Shown one piece after another: positions 51,617 to 60,068 of a stretch of DNA of 64,000 bases. Positions within the stretch are counted from its first letter, which is position 1. Every line of letters begins with the position of its first letter. The position numbers and the translations under genes are program-made. Under the pieces are notes generated by a model. That model was not told the origin of the DNA. It made no database searches and saw only the letters and a program-made list of their open reading frames with translations. Source of the stretch: Leucobacter sp. cx-42 (lineage in GTDB: Bacteria; Actinomycetota; Actinomycetes; Actinomycetales; Microbacteriaceae); contig NZ_JACVMU010000001.1 of the NCBI RefSeq assembly GCF_014529985.1, positions 186,001-250,000 on the forward strand. Direction: 5' to 3'.

Positions 51617-51812
51617 TCTTCTTGGCCTCCTTCTCCGCGATTGCGGGCTTTGGTGACTCGGTCTTGGACTTCTCATCAGCAGGCGCAAGACGCGCCTTGC
51701 CACGATGATCGAGGTCACGCCAGACACTCGGCGTCACTTCGACAACCGCACCTGGCTTGTGGTACTGGCCGTTATGGTCAGTCCACCCGTTTGCGATCAC
51801 AACCTTGGTCAT
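51606..51812 (-). CDS. Small phage protein, unknown
   Basis: 68 residues: TKVVIANGWTDHNGQYHKPG and AVVEVTPSVWRDLDHRGKAR, then a Lys/Glu/Pro tail. Small DUF-type proteins like this often sit before the major tail gene. Starts just after a hairpin terminator and overlaps the major tail gene by 11 bases. Confidence 0.55.
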   Translation of the reverse strand: MTKVVIANGWTDHNGQYHKPGAVVEVTPSVWRDLDHRGKARLAPADEKSKTESPKPAIAEKEAKKNGN

Positions 51813-51834
51813 GTGTCGCTCCCTTCAAACAAAA

Positions 51835-51856
51835 GACCCCCTACGGTGAGGGGGTC
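51835..51856 (-). terminator. Intrinsic terminator inside the late operon
   Basis: GACCCCCT (51835-51842) pairs with AGGGGGTC (51849-51856); the minus strand then reads TTTTGTTTG. It covers the stop codon of the gene at 51841. Confidence 0.8.
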
Positions 51857-52230
51857 AGGTTCTTCCCGCGCAAGCGGGACTGAATAGTGAATTGATACCG
51901 GTCAGCTCCAGACAACGGATCTGGCCGGTACAGCGGAGAAGACACGACACGAACTCGGTTCGCGGCGATACCACCAGGACGACCGGCGCGCTGCACGACG
52001 TGCAGTACCTCAGCAGCAAACGCTGCAGCTGCCGCGCGTGACTCCGCCCAACACAGGAACATCATCAGAGCAGGATCGATCGATAGGCCAGAAGCGCCAC
52101 CGGTGCGCTCCACCTGGATGAAGCGTGTAGGCCGTTCTTTCGGGACATTCGTCGAAACAGGAGCCTTCTGCTCACGTTTCAGGTATGCCACCCACAGATC
52201 TTCTGCAGGGTCAAAATAGATGTCACCCAT
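51841..52230 (-). CDS. Probable tail terminator / head-tail connector
   Basis: 129 residues: FDPAEDLWVAYLKREQKAPV, RFIQVERTGGASGLSIDPAL, FCWAESRAAAAAFAAEVLHV and YRPDPLSGADRYQFTIQSRL. This pattern (a helical core and C-terminal YQFT strand) is that of tail-terminator proteins. It overlaps the stopper gene by 8 bases and is last before the major tail block, consistent with the role. Confidence 0.65.
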   Translation of the reverse strand: MGDIYFDPAEDLWVAYLKREQKAPVSTNVPKERPTRFIQVERTGGASGLSIDPALMMFLCWAESRAAAAAFAAEVLHVVQRAGRPGGIAANRVRVVSSPLYRPDPLSGADRYQFTIQSRLRGKNLTPSP

Positions 52231-52567
52231 TGACCCTCCGCAGCTTGACTACATCGCCTTGTGGCCCACGTCGCGGGTGAACCCACTGAGCCGGTTCGCC
52301 TTCTACCGAGTACCGGTGTCCTCGCACATCGCATTCGTCATGCGCTTTGAAAGGTGAGCCGAACGGTAGGTAAATGGTTGGCTCAGACACGACAGCATCT
52401 CGTCCACCGGTGCCGGGTTCCTTGGAGCCACCAGGGTCAAAGGCGTAGATGCCAATTTCTACGGCATCACCAAACTCTTCAATTTGGTTTCCTTGAGTGT
52501 CTTCGCCATCACCGGTGTATGGGTAACGCTGAACAGTTTCGGTGATTTCCCGTGTCAGAGCGGCCAT
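52223..52567 (-). CDS. Probable head-tail stopper
   Basis: 114 residues, beta-rich: TETVQRYPYTGDGEDTQGNQ, EIGIYAFDPGGSKEPGTGGR, PTIYLPFGSPFKAHDECDVR, GHRYSVEGEPAQWVHPRRGP. The layout of a short barrel with a flexible loop is that of stopper (gp16-like) proteins. Overlaps both neighbours by a few bases. Confidence 0.7.
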   Translation of the reverse strand: MAALTREITETVQRYPYTGDGEDTQGNQIEEFGDAVEIGIYAFDPGGSKEPGTGGRDAVVSEPTIYLPFGSPFKAHDECDVRGHRYSVEGEPAQWVHPRRGPQGDVVKLRRVNG

Positions 52568-52998
52568 GAGTCTGCACCTTGGCTTCTTGCTGGCATCAGG
52601 TCAATCTCGAAAGCGGTTCCTCGCTTGAACTGTGGCTTCAGCTTTGCGAGCTCTTCAGCTGCCAAGTACAGCTTGCCCGGGTTGTCGCCGCCGTGAGTGA
52701 TTGTTCGTCCCTCAGACATTGGGCCAGTGCCGATGTTCTCGGATACTGACCGCGTACGTTCGGGATTCAGAAACACCCGAGTGACCATCTCCACTGCGAC
52801 ATCGATTGCATCAGCCAGCAGGTCTTCCCGCGAAGGATCCTCTGCTGCCTCAGCGTTGATGCGAGCTTGGATGTCTGGCACCTGTCGTCGGATCTCTCGT
52901 TCAGCTTTGTCCAACCAGATCTGCACCTTATTGGTGTCAGTTGGTGGATTCTCGCCTATCCAAGAGTCGATGAGATCATTTGGTTCTGCCCAAGACAT
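52555..52998 (-). CDS. Head-tail adaptor
   Basis: 147 residues, alpha-helical: EPNDLIDSWIGENPPTDTNK, VQIWLDKAEREIRRQVPDIQ, LADAIDVAVEMVTRVFLNPE, then a RSVSENIGTGPMSEGRTITH strand. This is the gp15/gp6-type adaptor found directly after the capsid gene. AAGGAGATGCA precedes the ATG at 52998. Confidence 0.75.
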   Translation of the reverse strand: MSWAEPNDLIDSWIGENPPTDTNKVQIWLDKAEREIRRQVPDIQARINAEAAEDPSREDLLADAIDVAVEMVTRVFLNPERTRSVSENIGTGPMSEGRTITHGGDNPGKLYLAAEELAKLKPQFKRGTAFEIDLMPARSQGADSWPL

Positions 52999-53015
52999 TG
53001 CATCTCCTTAAGGCA

Positions 53016-53048
53016 GTGAGGGGTCGCGTTTGAAACGCGACCCCTCAC
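53016..53048. terminator. Perfect 16-bp dyad
   Basis: GTGAGGGGTCGCGTTT (53016-53031) and AAACGCGACCCCTCAC (53033-53048) are exact complements with one base between. There is no U-tract, so it may be an mRNA-stabilising hairpin or Rho-independent pause rather than a true terminator. Confidence 0.6.
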
Positions 53049-53055
53049 GATGCGG

Positions 53056-53298
53056 TTACTCTTCGATGCCAGTCTCAGACTCTTCTGAATCAGCAGTCTC
53101 AGCTGCCTCTTCTGAATCGGCGGCTGTGTCAGCTGCTGCTGGCTCTGAGGTAGGTTCCGGCTTGGTCTTTCCGCGGCCACGCTTTGCTGCCGCCTTCGGC
53201 TTGTGCTCTTCAGCAGGCACCCATTCGTGCCCGAGTGCTGCTGCCGTGTCATCGCTCACTGAGACCAGAACACCAGTAACACTGTTTCGGAGATCCAT
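53056..53298 (-). CDS. Small acidic phage protein
   Basis: 80 residues. N-terminus DLRNSVTGVLVSVSDDTAAA, LGHEWVPAEEH is a small folded part seen in many actinophage proteins of this position; the rest is a Lys/Arg patch and a very acidic Ala/Glu/Ser tail (SEEAAETADSEESETGIEE). Lies between the capsid and connector genes. Could be a head decoration or assembly factor; unproven. Confidence 0.6.
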   Translation of the reverse strand: MDLRNSVTGVLVSVSDDTAAALGHEWVPAEEHKPKAAAKRGRGKTKPEPTSEPAAADTAADSEEAAETADSEESETGIEE

Positions 53299-53303
53299 GA
53301 TGC

Positions 53304-54206
53304 TTAGTCGCCCTTCTTGATCAGCGAGAACGCATCAAGATCAGCAACGCCCCAGCCGTATACGACCTCGACTCGGAAAGCTACCTGGTTGAAGCGCTTC
53401 AGGTCACCCAGACCGTCAGGATCGCCATACTTGATGAGTTCCAGTCCGATCTGCTCCTGAATACCCCAGCGCACTGCCGAGAAGTCGCCGACAACTCCAA
53501 GAATGTCAGTGTCCACTGCAGCAATCTTGTTGGCACCAACGGTGCGGCTTACCGATGCTCGGTGTCCGTCAAGCTCGGACACGTCCGTGGTGAGCTTGAA
53601 CCCGGGGTAGAGCTTCTGCTCCGAGTTCTTGCCACGCATCGTCGAGAACTGCGCAGCGAAAGTCGGGTCAAGCGCAACATCACTTGGCACGAATCCGTTC
53701 GCAAGTACAAGTGCATCCGCCGCGTCAAGCGCTTCATATGGCTTTCCGCCAACCGTCTGAGTGACGACTGACGTGGTTGCTGCCAGCTTCTGCGTCATCG
53801 CCGCGACAGCAGTACCACCGGTCGGGTTGATGCCATGGAAGACACCGAAGTCCAGCGCACGCGAAAGCGCTGGCTGGCACTGAGCAAGGATCTGCTCGAC
53901 CGTGGCGAGCTGATGATCCTCGTCAGCCCACAGCACTTCTTCATTCATGCGGATTGTCTTGTGGAACTTGAAGGGGTCGGTCTTCTGAACCTTGTCCTTC
54001 ACCTCAGTTCCACCCTTGGCCTGGCCTTCGCCAACGTACTCGGCCTCGCCAATATCGAAGACCATTGCTTCGCCCTTGCCGAACTTCATCGGGATTGCAC
54101 CCGAGAGTGCGGCGATGCTCGAGCCAGCCTGAACCTTGCCAAGCCATGCGTCGAGCTTCTGAATGGGGACATTTACCGCCCCCGAGGTAAGTGCAGTTGC
54201 AGTCAT
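53304..54206 (-). CDS. Major capsid protein, HK97 fold
   Basis: 300 residues. AALSGAIPMKFGKGEAMVFD, IGEAEYVGEGQAKGGTEVKD (E-loop region), HKTIRMNEEVLWADEDHQLA (spine), and DFSAVRWGIQEQIGLELIKY, FNQVAFRVEVVYGWGVADLD (P-domain end) are typical. Preceded by a scaffold gene 10 bases away. AGGAGGCAGGC before the ATG supports high expression. Confidence 0.9.
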   Translation of the reverse strand: MTATALTSGAVNVPIQKLDAWLGKVQAGSSIAALSGAIPMKFGKGEAMVFDIGEAEYVGEGQAKGGTEVKDKVQKTDPFKFHKTIRMNEEVLWADEDHQLATVEQILAQCQPALSRALDFGVFHGINPTGGTAVAAMTQKLAATTSVVTQTVGGKPYEALDAADALVLANGFVPSDVALDPTFAAQFSTMRGKNSEQKLYPGFKLTTDVSELDGHRASVSRTVGANKIAAVDTDILGVVGDFSAVRWGIQEQIGLELIKYGDPDGLGDLKRFNQVAFRVEVVYGWGVADLDAFSLIKKGD

Positions 54207-54215
54207 GCCTGCCTC

Positions 54216-54752
54216 CTAGTTCTTGTTTCCGAAAAGGCCAGTCAGAATTGCCTGATCGGCCTCGTTCACGCCAGCGTTTGCTGGCGCGTCACCTTCGCGC
54301 GGGACAACAACGCGCTGTCGCGTTACTGCCTCGCCCTTGAATGCGATGAGCGCGTCTGCTGAGGCCTCGAGTTCCTCTCGAGTGGATCCGGTCAGCAGAT
54401 TCGCTGGAACCGTGATCCCCTTCGAGGAATCCGACTTCTCCGCAGCAACAGCCGAACGCAGCTTTTCCGCCTTAAGCTCTGCCAGCTCACGATCACGTGC
54501 AGCATTCTGTTCCTGGCGCTTCTGCTCTTCCGTCTTGTTCGCTTCCTCAACTGCGCGTAGCTTCTCGGCGTCTGCCTTGAACTTGTCGTAGTCAGGGAAC
54601 TTTGCGCGCTCCCGAGCAAGACGTGACTGAATCGCGCGGTCGAAGCCTTCCTGCGATGTGATCGCCTGGAACTCCTTCGACTCGTCGACCTTGTCGATCT
54701 GCTCGTTCTGTGTTTCTTCCGTGCCCGTAGTAGGGGCCGTCTGCTCCGGCAT
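54216..54752 (-). CDS. Capsid scaffolding protein
   Basis: 178 residues, nearly all charged coiled coil: FDRAIQSRLARERAKFPDYD, KFKADAEKLRAVEEANKTEE, QKRQEQNAARDRELAELKAE, with a small C-terminal part (NEADQAILTGLFGNKN) likely to contact the capsid. The order scaffold - capsid is standard. AAGGAGGCTCC precedes the ATG. Two terminators lie just before it. Confidence 0.88.
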   Translation of the reverse strand: MPEQTAPTTGTEETQNEQIDKVDESKEFQAITSQEGFDRAIQSRLARERAKFPDYDKFKADAEKLRAVEEANKTEEQKRQEQNAARDRELAELKAEKLRSAVAAEKSDSSKGITVPANLLTGSTREELEASADALIAFKGEAVTRQRVVVPREGDAPANAGVNEADQAILTGLFGNKN

Positions 54753-54839
54753 GGAGCCTCCTTGATCCGTTTTCGGGCCGTGCGCCCTGTTACCGCGAAA
54801 CCGTCGCGTACGGCCACGGAAGAAACCGTGGAAACAGAA

Positions 54840-54863
54840 AAGGCGACCCGTGAGGATCGCCTT
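54840..54863 (-). terminator. Terminator before the scaffold gene
   Basis: AAGGCGA (54840-54846) pairs with TCGCCTT (54857-54863); the minus strand continues TTCTGTTT. Confidence 0.65.
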
Positions 54864-54896
54864 GTGGTCTAGGTGCCCTGATTCTGGGCAAAGAAA

Positions 54897-54924
54897 AACC
54901 CTGCACCAGAGATGGGGCAGGGTT
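54897..54924 (-). terminator. Intrinsic terminator after the 95-codon gene
   Basis: AACCCTGC (54897-54904) pairs with GCAGGGTT (54917-54924); the minus strand then reads TTTCTTT. It isolates the MuF/95-codon gene pair from the capsid genes. Confidence 0.8.
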
Positions 54925-54938
54925 GAGTAAGTAGTGGC

Positions 54939-55226
54939 CTAATGGGTAAGCAAAGCTGCCGTCTTGCGAAGGTCCGCAACGTCTTCGATGATTTCTGCAT
55001 CAGAGGCTTCAAGTCCGAACCGTTCGAGCTCATCAAGAACTGGCTCAGAGATAACGACGTGTCGCTCGATGGCTTCACTTATTGCCATAGGAAGCGCCCC
55101 GCCTGAGCCAGTCAAGCGCAACGTGTCCTCGATTTCGAAGAGCAACCTATCACTAGATTTTCCGGCGCCGCGAAGGGCCGCGACAAATTCGCGGGTGACA
55201 CCTTCCAACAGATCCATGCCCACCAT
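54939..55226 (-). CDS. Candidate immunity protein of the MuF-EndoU toxin
   Basis: 95 residues, helical and acidic: LLEGVTREFVAALRGAGKSS, DRLLFEIEDTLRLTGSGGAL, VLDELERFGLEASDAEIIED. No family recognised. It begins 12 bases after the MuF-EndoU gene, with TAGGAGC overlapping that stop, and is followed by two terminators. Small acidic genes directly after a toxin C-terminus are the rule for polymorphic-toxin immunity proteins. The function is inferred from position; it could instead be a minor head protein. Confidence 0.5.
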   Translation of the reverse strand: MVGMDLLEGVTREFVAALRGAGKSSDRLLFEIEDTLRLTGSGGALPMAISEAIERHVVISEPVLDELERFGLEASDAEIIEDVADLRKTAALLTH

Positions 55227-55238
55227 GATACGCCGCTC

Positions 55239-56432
55239 CTACGTCTTCGGGAAGATACTGGTTACGCGAGCAACGCCTCGCCTCACAGCGACCGAGACGT
55301 GCACCGTGACACCATCAACGACGCCTTCGAGCCGCTTGCTTCCTTGAACTGGCATGCCGTCTCGCGTCACCTTCGCAGCCGCGGCTACAAGCCATTCCAG
55401 CGTGTGCGTCGCATCAAACTCTGGGCGGTCGTTAATCCAGCCGTAGCCATACAGATGGCCACCTGCCAGGTTTTCGCCGTACAGAGCGTGGTTCCACTCC
55501 TTCGCACGGAGCATCGGAAGATCTGAAGGCCAGCCTGCAGGGGCCTGAGCTGGATTTCTTGGAGGCAAGCGCCTGGTGCCGATGTACCCATCGGGGAACT
55601 CACGTTCGAGTCGAGTAAGCACTTCAAGTCGACGCCGATCCCAGTCTCGTTGCTGCAGCGTCCCGTCCAAGGTTGCGCCGTTTCGTTCTTTCGAGAGCTG
55701 TTTACGAACTTCGCGGTAATTCACCATCGATCGATCCCACTCGGCAACGATCTCGGCATCTGTGGGCGCGAGTGAGTCGATCCGAGAACGTACATCTAGG
55801 TACTGGTTGTACAGATGGTCGACCTCCACGTTTTGTGCGGTGAACTGTTCTTCGGTGAATGAGAAGTCCGGCACGGCTTCACAGTCGCAACGGTCATGGC
55901 CCCAGGCGTGCGCTGTTCCGGCGGTTTCTTCTGTCTTGTAGATGAAGCCGCGCGACGCGAGCATACGACACCAGCCGCACGTTTCTCGACCCTGCATTCG
56001 ACGGGCCCAGCGTGGTTTGGCCGGGTCCCGCTTGATGCTGTCGAGAACCGTATCCCGCCCAGCACCACGGACATGCCGTTGCACGATTGCGCTCATCTTG
56101 TCATGTGCAAGATTGAGGTCTCGTCGTTTCCCGAAGAGATCTCCGCCAGCCCAGCGGACAGATCCACGCACCGCATCTAGGTTCGCAGTCTGTGTGCGAG
56201 AACGAAACTCACTATTCAACACTGCGGCTCTGGTCTCTTCGTACCACTGTGCGGCAGCTGAGCCAGCAGCTTTTCCGTAGTCGTCGACGAGAGCTGGCAA
56301 CAGCTCGAGCAGAAGATCTTGGAACTGTTGTGGCGGAAGCGTCGAATACTTTCGCCACAGATCGTCAAGTGCAGCTTTCGCGAGATGAGCAATACGCTGC
56401 TGAGAGCGGGTGAGCTTGCTGATGTGGTCCAC
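55239..56432 (-). CDS. MuF-type minor capsid protein with C-terminal EndoU domain
   Basis: 397 residues. Residues 1-200 are a MuF/VG15-type head protein, with CGWCRMLASRGFIYK (152-166), AHAWGHDRCDCEAVPDF and a helical N-terminus. A linker (about 205-305) includes WDRRRLEVLTRLEREFPDGY. Residues 315-397 follow the bacterial EndoU RNase pattern: H315 and H326 in HALYGENLAGGHLYGYG, a W in LEWLVAAA, and DGVTVHVSVAVRRGVARVTS ending IFPKT. EndoU cuts RNA, and MuF proteins enter with the DNA. GTG start at 56432 with GAAGGGGTGAG upstream. Catalytic competence is untested. Confidence 0.8.
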   Translation of the reverse strand: MDHISKLTRSQQRIAHLAKAALDDLWRKYSTLPPQQFQDLLLELLPALVDDYGKAAGSAAAQWYEETRAAVLNSEFRSRTQTANLDAVRGSVRWAGGDLFGKRRDLNLAHDKMSAIVQRHVRGAGRDTVLDSIKRDPAKPRWARRMQGRETCGWCRMLASRGFIYKTEETAGTAHAWGHDRCDCEAVPDFSFTEEQFTAQNVEVDHLYNQYLDVRSRIDSLAPTDAEIVAEWDRSMVNYREVRKQLSKERNGATLDGTLQQRDWDRRRLEVLTRLEREFPDGYIGTRRLPPRNPAQAPAGWPSDLPMLRAKEWNHALYGENLAGGHLYGYGWINDRPEFDATHTLEWLVAAAAKVTRDGMPVQGSKRLEGVVDGVTVHVSVAVRRGVARVTSIFPKT

Positions 56433-56453
56433 AAGCTCACCCCTTCTCGATGG

Positions 56454-58031
56454 CTACTGTTCGAACGCTGCTGCATCCTCTTTGGGAAGACGCAACGCGA
56501 CCGGCGTAGCACCAGTGAATTTGAGGCCCGTAAGTCCTACTTGTTCAGCCGCGTTCTCAGGATCAACACCAGCTCGAATTGCAACGCCAAGCGCGTCGAA
56601 CTTTGCTTTCTTGGCTCTTGCTTCGTCTGCTTCATTCAGGAACACAACATTCGTTTCATCGCCAGTTTGCGCGTTGAGCTCCAATGCACGGTCAAGAACG
56701 TTGGCGCCACGTGCTCGTGACTGTTCTGCCTGGAATCGCAAGATCTGTTCGGGACTCAGGCCGCCATATTCCAGCCCAACCTCGGACTCAGCAAAGCCCG
56801 GGATATTTGCTGCGAACTTAGAGAACGCGTCTGCTCGCGCGCTTGGCGACACAAGTACTGGGTCAGTGAACTGCGCGCGTAGAGAGCGCATCTCGTCGCT
56901 ATCGACATCACGCCCATCTCGAAGACGGATAGCAGCGTTCATTGCTCGCACTGCGCCAAAACCCCAACTGCGATTCGCGGTCTTGGTGTCGGTGATGAGT
57001 GACTCCTTGGCCGCAAAGATCGCCTCAGCTGATGACGGGTTCGCTGCGTCAGCAAACCGTACGTCCAAGTCCATCTCATCGGCGAACTGGGCAGCCCACA
57101 TCCGCAACTGATCAGTATGCGGCTGAGGCGAGGCACCAGTGAAACGTTGAAGCTCTGGCGGTTTCTCGTCAGCAACGGTGTCAATGTCTTTTGCTTTAAT
57201 GCGCCCCATGATCGCCGACCACTTGTTATCGCCGATGAAGCTCTCAACCGCTGAACCAAACAGCCAGTACTCTGGTGCACTGTAAAACTCCGCTGACACC
57301 TCAGAGCGCACGATCGTTCGAAGTGCTGCATCAGAGAAGTACATTGCGGCTCGTGAGATCCGCGACTTTCCAAGCGGCCGTCGAAGTTCATAGTTATGGA
57401 CAAGTTGATACGCAGGAACCTCACCCATATGGTGAGGGATCGCATAGCTCTTCCACGCGCCAGCAGTTCGCTCGATGACTCGAACGTGCTCTGCCGTGTA
57501 CAGCACCATTGAAGTGGGGTTTCGGTCTTCGCCGGTGGCGATGATTGACAAGAAACCGCCAACCGCTCGGCGGCGGTTGTCCCAGATCGCCGCTGAGCTT
57601 TCTGCGCTGCGCATCGTCATCAGAACGTCTGGTTCACCAGCGTCGAGGTCGCCGTTTGTAACTGTGATGAAGCTGCAGCCGTGCATCGCTGACGAGATGC
57701 ACGATGCTGGGAACTCTGTCTGAAACTGGTTGTCCCACATCAGTTGACCGATGTCGAGTGGATCGCTAGATCCTGATGTCGTCACGAAGCCTGCGAACTC
57801 AGAGCGGTTTGTGAGGGCGCGTGTCCCCTTACCGATCCATCCAAGAGCCGCTGAGACGTTGCGCATCTGAGGTGGCAGCGAGATCCCGAAGTCTTTAAGA
57901 GCTGCTTCACCGTCATAGTAAAGCGAACGTCGCATGTTCATGCGTTGTCGCTTCTTCCACGTCGCTAGCAGCGTGCGCAGAAGATTCGTGTCAGCGCCAA
58001 CATCGATAGAAGGCATCCATGAAGTAGTCAC
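56454..58031 (-). CDS. Portal protein
   Basis: 525 residues, SPP1-gp6-like: TWKKRQRMNMRRSLYYDGEA, PPQMRNVSAALGWIGKGTRA, EVPAYQLVHNYELRRPLGKS, MYFSDAALRTIVRSEVSAEF, RMWAAQFADEMDLDVRFADA. Ring of twelve through which DNA enters and leaves. The GTG start overlaps the terminase stop (GTGA) with GAAGGGAGGG upstream. The tail (SRARGANVLDRALELNAQTG) is helical. Confidence 0.88.
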   Translation of the reverse strand: MTTSWMPSIDVGADTNLLRTLLATWKKRQRMNMRRSLYYDGEAALKDFGISLPPQMRNVSAALGWIGKGTRALTNRSEFAGFVTTSGSSDPLDIGQLMWDNQFQTEFPASCISSAMHGCSFITVTNGDLDAGEPDVLMTMRSAESSAAIWDNRRRAVGGFLSIIATGEDRNPTSMVLYTAEHVRVIERTAGAWKSYAIPHHMGEVPAYQLVHNYELRRPLGKSRISRAAMYFSDAALRTIVRSEVSAEFYSAPEYWLFGSAVESFIGDNKWSAIMGRIKAKDIDTVADEKPPELQRFTGASPQPHTDQLRMWAAQFADEMDLDVRFADAANPSSAEAIFAAKESLITDTKTANRSWGFGAVRAMNAAIRLRDGRDVDSDEMRSLRAQFTDPVLVSPSARADAFSKFAANIPGFAESEVGLEYGGLSPEQILRFQAEQSRARGANVLDRALELNAQTGDETNVVFLNEADEARAKKAKFDALGVAIRAGVDPENAAEQVGLTGLKFTGATPVALRLPKEDAAAFEQ

Positions 58032-59572
58032 AGAATCGTCCCTCCCTTCTTCGCCGCCGGCACCGCGCCAGACAGCTTGCTTGTTCTTGCTCCATAGAGC
58101 GCGAAACTGATTGCTTCAATCGGTGTCTCATCACCATCAGAAGTGCTTGAATCCCATGCCCAAGCGCCGTCCTTGCCTCGAGGTGCTTTCTTCACGATCT
58201 CCGCAGACGCGTCAAGCCGTTCCTGATCTTTCTCTGGGTGAGTGACAGTTTCGGCTTTGAGTTCGTTGTCGAGCATCTGCGCAGCGGCAAGCACCTGAGG
58301 CGTGTTCGGTGTGATGATCCATTTCGGAGACACTTTCTGCCGCCGCAACATCTCCACGAATGTTGGCGTGTGCGAACTGCCAGAAACCACGATGCCGCGA
58401 GACCGACGCCACCTGGCAATACCGTTGTTATCTGTCTCCGCAAACCACTTAGCGAGCGCCTGCATGCCGTCATCAAGCGCACCCTCATCCGCGTCAAGCA
58501 GTTCCGCGAACGCGTCATCGCCGTCAATAATTGCTGCACCGAGAGCCATTCGCATGCCGTTTGCGGAGAATGCGATTCCGTACGTTGGTGCCCCTGCGAG
58601 GGCGGTGTCTGTAGCGGTCTTCGCCCAGAGCGCTTCTGGAATGGCTCGTGCGAGGTCCCGGTCGTCGTCCCATATGCCGAGTCCTTCTCGACGGTAAGAG
58701 TCGTCGTCGGCAAGGTTTTTCTTCACTCGCAGGATCGATTTCTTCGATACGCGGTGTGGGAATGACGGGTTTGCTTTTGCGATCTGTGTCCAGTCATCGA
58801 GTTTTGCGTCTGGGTCGGCGCCCATCTCGATGTAGAGCATGTCGGATTCGATGGGCTCGTTGCTGAGGCGCTGTTTCTTGATGTTGAGGGCTTCGTTGCG
58901 TCGTGTGCGGAACGCTTCGCCGGGGTCGACTGGCCTTGGCGGGGTGCCCATCAGGATGATGAGCGGGTTCTTTGCGGCGCTGGTTGCTGGCACCATGTCT
59001 TCGAGTGCTTTGTTGGTGAGGATCTGTGCCTCATCCATGACGACCATGTCGACATCTGCGAAGCCTCGTCCGAATCCGTTCTCGCGGGCGCCGAACATGA
59101 TGCGTGAACCGTTGGTGAACACGATCTGTTGTTGTCCGTTTGCGCGTCGGATAGCCGCGATGTGTGGCGCGACTTTCAGTTTCTTTGCGAAGGACTGTAG
59201 TGATTCGAAGGTTTCATCTGAAGTGCGTGAGTGGTGCGCGGTCCAGAGCACGGTGAGGTTTGGGAAGATGATGCACAGCGCGAAGATGATTGAGCCGATG
59301 GTGAAGGTCTTGCCTACTTGTCGACAGATCGAGATGATTACTCCGCCGATGCCGGCGGCGTAGGTTCCGTCGCTGGTCTTTGCGAGCATTGCTCGCCCGA
59401 GTCCGGCTTGCCATTCATCATGGAAGACACCCATTTTTGCGCACTGGTCGCGCACCGCAGGCCAGCCGGTCGTCACGATGCCATCAGGCAGCACCAAGTG
59501 CTTGGCGATCTCAGATAGCTTCTTCGTTCCAGGCTTCGTCTGGCGTGTTTGCTGCGTCTTCAGCTTCCTCAC
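58028..59572 (-). CDS. Terminase large subunit
   Basis: 514 residues, motor and nuclease for DNA packaging. Walker A CRQVGKT (83-89), Walker B VDMVVMDEAQ (176-183), ATPase coupling motif ILMGTPPRP; the nuclease half has YGIAFSANGMRMALGAAIID and the closing ASAEIVKKA region. The start is uncertain: GTG at 59572 lies in the small-subunit gene and the overlap is 62 bases. Follows the small subunit as usual. Confidence 0.92.
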   Translation of the reverse strand: MRKLKTQQTRQTKPGTKKLSEIAKHLVLPDGIVTTGWPAVRDQCAKMGVFHDEWQAGLGRAMLAKTSDGTYAAGIGGVIISICRQVGKTFTIGSIIFALCIIFPNLTVLWTAHHSRTSDETFESLQSFAKKLKVAPHIAAIRRANGQQQIVFTNGSRIMFGARENGFGRGFADVDMVVMDEAQILTNKALEDMVPATSAAKNPLIILMGTPPRPVDPGEAFRTRRNEALNIKKQRLSNEPIESDMLYIEMGADPDAKLDDWTQIAKANPSFPHRVSKKSILRVKKNLADDDSYRREGLGIWDDDRDLARAIPEALWAKTATDTALAGAPTYGIAFSANGMRMALGAAIIDGDDAFAELLDADEGALDDGMQALAKWFAETDNNGIARWRRSRGIVVSGSSHTPTFVEMLRRQKVSPKWIITPNTPQVLAAAQMLDNELKAETVTHPEKDQERLDASAEIVKKAPRGKDGAWAWDSSTSDGDETPIEAISFALYGARTSKLSGAVPAAKKGGTIL

Positions 59573-59906
59573 GCTCCTTCGCCTCTAGAGCGACGATCTC
59601 AGCGCTTACATCGCGGATCTGCCGCGAGAGCGCTGCAGCGTCACGAGGGCTCGCATCTCCCATCAGCTCGACAAGATGAGTTCGCAGCGCGAGGCTCTGT
59701 TCGAGTGGAGTACCAATCTCGTACGCCATGTTCAGTGAGAGTTTTCGCGGGCCAAACTCTTGGGCAGGTTCAACCGGCGCGGAGGCCGGCGCTTCAACGG
59801 CGACCGGCTTCTGTGGCTGCCGGCAGGAATTGCAGTACTTGCGGCGACGATCACCTTCGAATCGGTTGCCACACTTTCGGCATGTGATCTTCGACAGAAC
59901 AGTCAC
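59511..59906 (-). CDS. Terminase small subunit-like protein
   Basis: 131 residues: a zinc ribbon ITCRKCGNRFEGDRRRKYCN-SC at the N-terminus, a Pro/Ala linker, and a helical C-terminus (LALRTHLVELMGDASPRDAA, LSRQIRDVSAEIVALEAKER) like small terminases of actinophages. GGGAGG sits almost on the GTG at 59906, so the start may be the CTG three codons on. Overlaps terL by 62 bases. Confidence 0.7.
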   Translation of the reverse strand: MTVLSKITCRKCGNRFEGDRRRKYCNSCRQPQKPVAVEAPASAPVEPAQEFGPRKLSLNMAYEIGTPLEQSLALRTHLVELMGDASPRDAAALSRQIRDVSAEIVALEAKEREEAEDAANTPDEAWNEEAI

Positions 59907-60068
59907 CTCCCTGGGCTTTCACACAGGCAGATACAATCCCCGTCTCGCCTTACTCCCTCAAAGGATGCACAGTGTTTTGGTGTCCGGCTCGTGTGGAAAA
60001 ATGTGGGGAGATTTAGGCACTATGCCGGGGGTGAACCGTGCCGGGGGTGGGAGGGGGTGGGTACCGGG

